Shown here in pieces: positions 63,313-64,000 of a stretch of 64,000 bases of DNA. The first letter of the stretch is position 1. Every line of letters begins with the position of its first letter. This stretch comes from Thiomicrorhabdus marina (GTDB lineage Bacteria > Pseudomonadota > Gammaproteobacteria > Thiomicrospirales > Thiomicrospiraceae): contig NZ_JAGETV010000005.1 of assembly GCF_017571465.1 (NCBI RefSeq), forward strand, positions 1 to 64,000, written 5' to 3'. A program made the translations under genes and the position numbers. Under the pieces are notes generated by a model. It saw only the letters and a program-made list of their open reading frames with translations, ran no database searches and was not told the origin of the DNA.

Positions 63313-63693
63313 ATGATAGTCGGCATCGGCACCGATATTATCGAAGTTGCGCGCATTGCCAAGTTGTATCAGCAGCAGGGGGAACGTTTCGCAAAACGGA
63401 TTTTGTCGGAAAGCGAGTTAGAGGAATTGGCGCAAAAACGTTTTCCAGAAGCTTTTCTAGCCAAGCGCTGGGCGCTTAAAGAAGCGGTTGCCAAAGCTTT
63501 AGGCACTGGTATTGCACAAGGCGTCACTTTTCAGCAGATGTGCATTGCTCATCATCCGAGCGGTCAGCCGTATTTAGTTTTGAATGGCGCGGCTAAAGAA
63601 CGCGCCGCTGCGATTAGTGCTGATGACTGGCATATTAGTGTCAGTGACGAAAAGCATTATTCAGTCGCCTATGTGATTGCGCAAAGCACTTAG
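63313..63693 (+). CDS. acpS: Holo-[acyl-carrier-protein] synthase
   Basis: 126 residues. AcpS transfers 4'-phosphopantetheine from coenzyme A to acyl carrier protein. The start GIGTDIIEVARI with the metal-binding Asp, the FAKRILSESE segment and RWALKEAVAKALGTGI are diagnostic. It lies four bases after pdxJ, the standard pair. Confidence 0.98.
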   Translation: MIVGIGTDIIEVARIAKLYQQQGERFAKRILSESELEELAQKRFPEAFLAKRWALKEAVAKALGTGIAQGVTFQQMCIAHHPSGQPYLVLNGAAKERAAAISADDWHISVSDEKHYSVAYVIAQST

Positions 63694-63711
63694 TTAGTGC
63701 GTAAACCAAAT

Positions 63712-63732
63712 GCCGATTTTCGGCGTTTTTAT
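63712..63732 (+). terminator. Terminator after acpS
   Basis: GCCGA (63712-63716) and TCGGC (63720-63724) with a TTT loop, then GTTTTTATTT. Confidence 0.8.
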
Positions 63733-63763
63733 TTAATTAGCACCTTTACCCCATCATATAGTT

Positions 63764-64000
63764 ATGAAGTATCCATTTGAAAAGCCTTTGCCGAATGCAC
63801 AACAAGCGTGGCAAATCATCAGTCAGCAGGAAAAACAAAATCAACAAGCGTTAGCGTCATTGTGTTCCGAGATTGCAGAGTTTATGCAGCAGAATCTCAG
63901 TTTAATTGACCGCAAGTTAGTTCGAGATTTAAGTTATATCAGCCAATTAGCTTATTATGACAAGGGCATGTTGGTAAAAAGCGTTGCGTATAAAGCCGAT
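63764..64000 (+). CDS. Unknown protein, N-terminal part (3'-truncated by window edge)
   Basis: 79 codons from ATG 63764 run to the right edge. The visible part (MKYPFEKPLPNAQQAWQIIS, then QEKQNQQALASLCSEIAEFMQQ) is helical, Gln-rich and lacks a signal peptide. It follows the acpS terminator, so it has its own promoter or is in a new unit. In several gammaproteobacteria a BarA-type sensor kinase or a DUF gene occurs here, but the seen part is too short to say which. Confidence 0.55.
   Translation, partial: MKYPFEKPLPNAQQAWQIISQQEKQNQQALASLCSEIAEFMQQNLSLIDRKLVRDLSYISQLAYYDKGMLVKSVAYKAD

Overview
The window is a piece of gammaproteobacterial chromosome. The evidence is the gene orders smpB / ratA-ratB / bamE / fur / recN / nadK / grpE-dnaK-dnaJ-dapB-carAB-greA and nadB / rseC-mucD-lepA-lepB-rnc-era-recO-pdxJ-acpS, together with a tmRNA whose tag is ANDDNYALAA. 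The moderate GC content, the many c-di-GMP and two-component genes and the gene order fit a Thiomicrospira/Thiomicrorhabdus/Hydrogenovibrio-type marine bacterium. That placement is inference; no marker in the window proves it.

Layout. Positions 1-3520 are an AT-rich accessory region lying directly downstream of the 3' end of ssrA. It holds the C-terminal part of a tyrosine integrase running off the left edge, an unknown lipoprotein, an unknown secreted protein, a 42-residue membrane peptide, and a serine resolvase with a res-like site in front of it. Positions 3525-31065 are mostly housekeeping: ssrA and smpB (trans-translation), a diguanylate cyclase, ratAB, bamE/fur, recN, nadK, and the heat-shock genes grpE, dnaK and dnaJ, with sigma-32-type promoters in front of grpE and dnaK. 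Next come dapB, an NlpC/P60 lipoprotein, carAB and greA, then a coupled ferritin-like / methyltransferase / ROK kinase / thioredoxin cassette. The last part is an envelope-signalling cluster: DUF5666 lipoprotein, a 54-residue secreted peptide, a YgiW/YdeI OB-fold protein, an OmpR-type regulator and a histidine kinase.

Positions 31194-39324 are an accessory oxidoreductase region: a Tat-exported zinc alcohol dehydrogenase, a cupin/carboxymuconolactone-decarboxylase protein, a frameshifted AraC regulator, a Tat-exported molybdenum hydroxylase pair of the isoquinoline-oxidoreductase type, a metallo-beta-lactamase-fold lipoprotein and a short-chain dehydrogenase. Positions 39530-52369 hold thioredoxin, fumarase, an orphan NarL-type regulator, a roughly 310-bp palindromic MITE-like element, a DUF5610 protein, prfB with its programmed frameshift, lysS, a REC-EAL phosphodiesterase, a hybrid sensor kinase and ygfZ. 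Positions 52619-63693 hold an orphan cheW and the nadB ... acpS locus. In that locus rpoE, rseA and rseB, which normally sit between nadB and rseC, are absent. A partial unknown gene runs off the right edge.

The most interesting points are the candidate envelope-stress cluster at 27175-31065, the missing sigma-E/anti-sigma genes beside nadB, the MITE-like palindrome at 42545-42855, the resolvase/res-like unit in the ssrA island, and several small genes or operator-like palindromes that a simple gene caller would miss.
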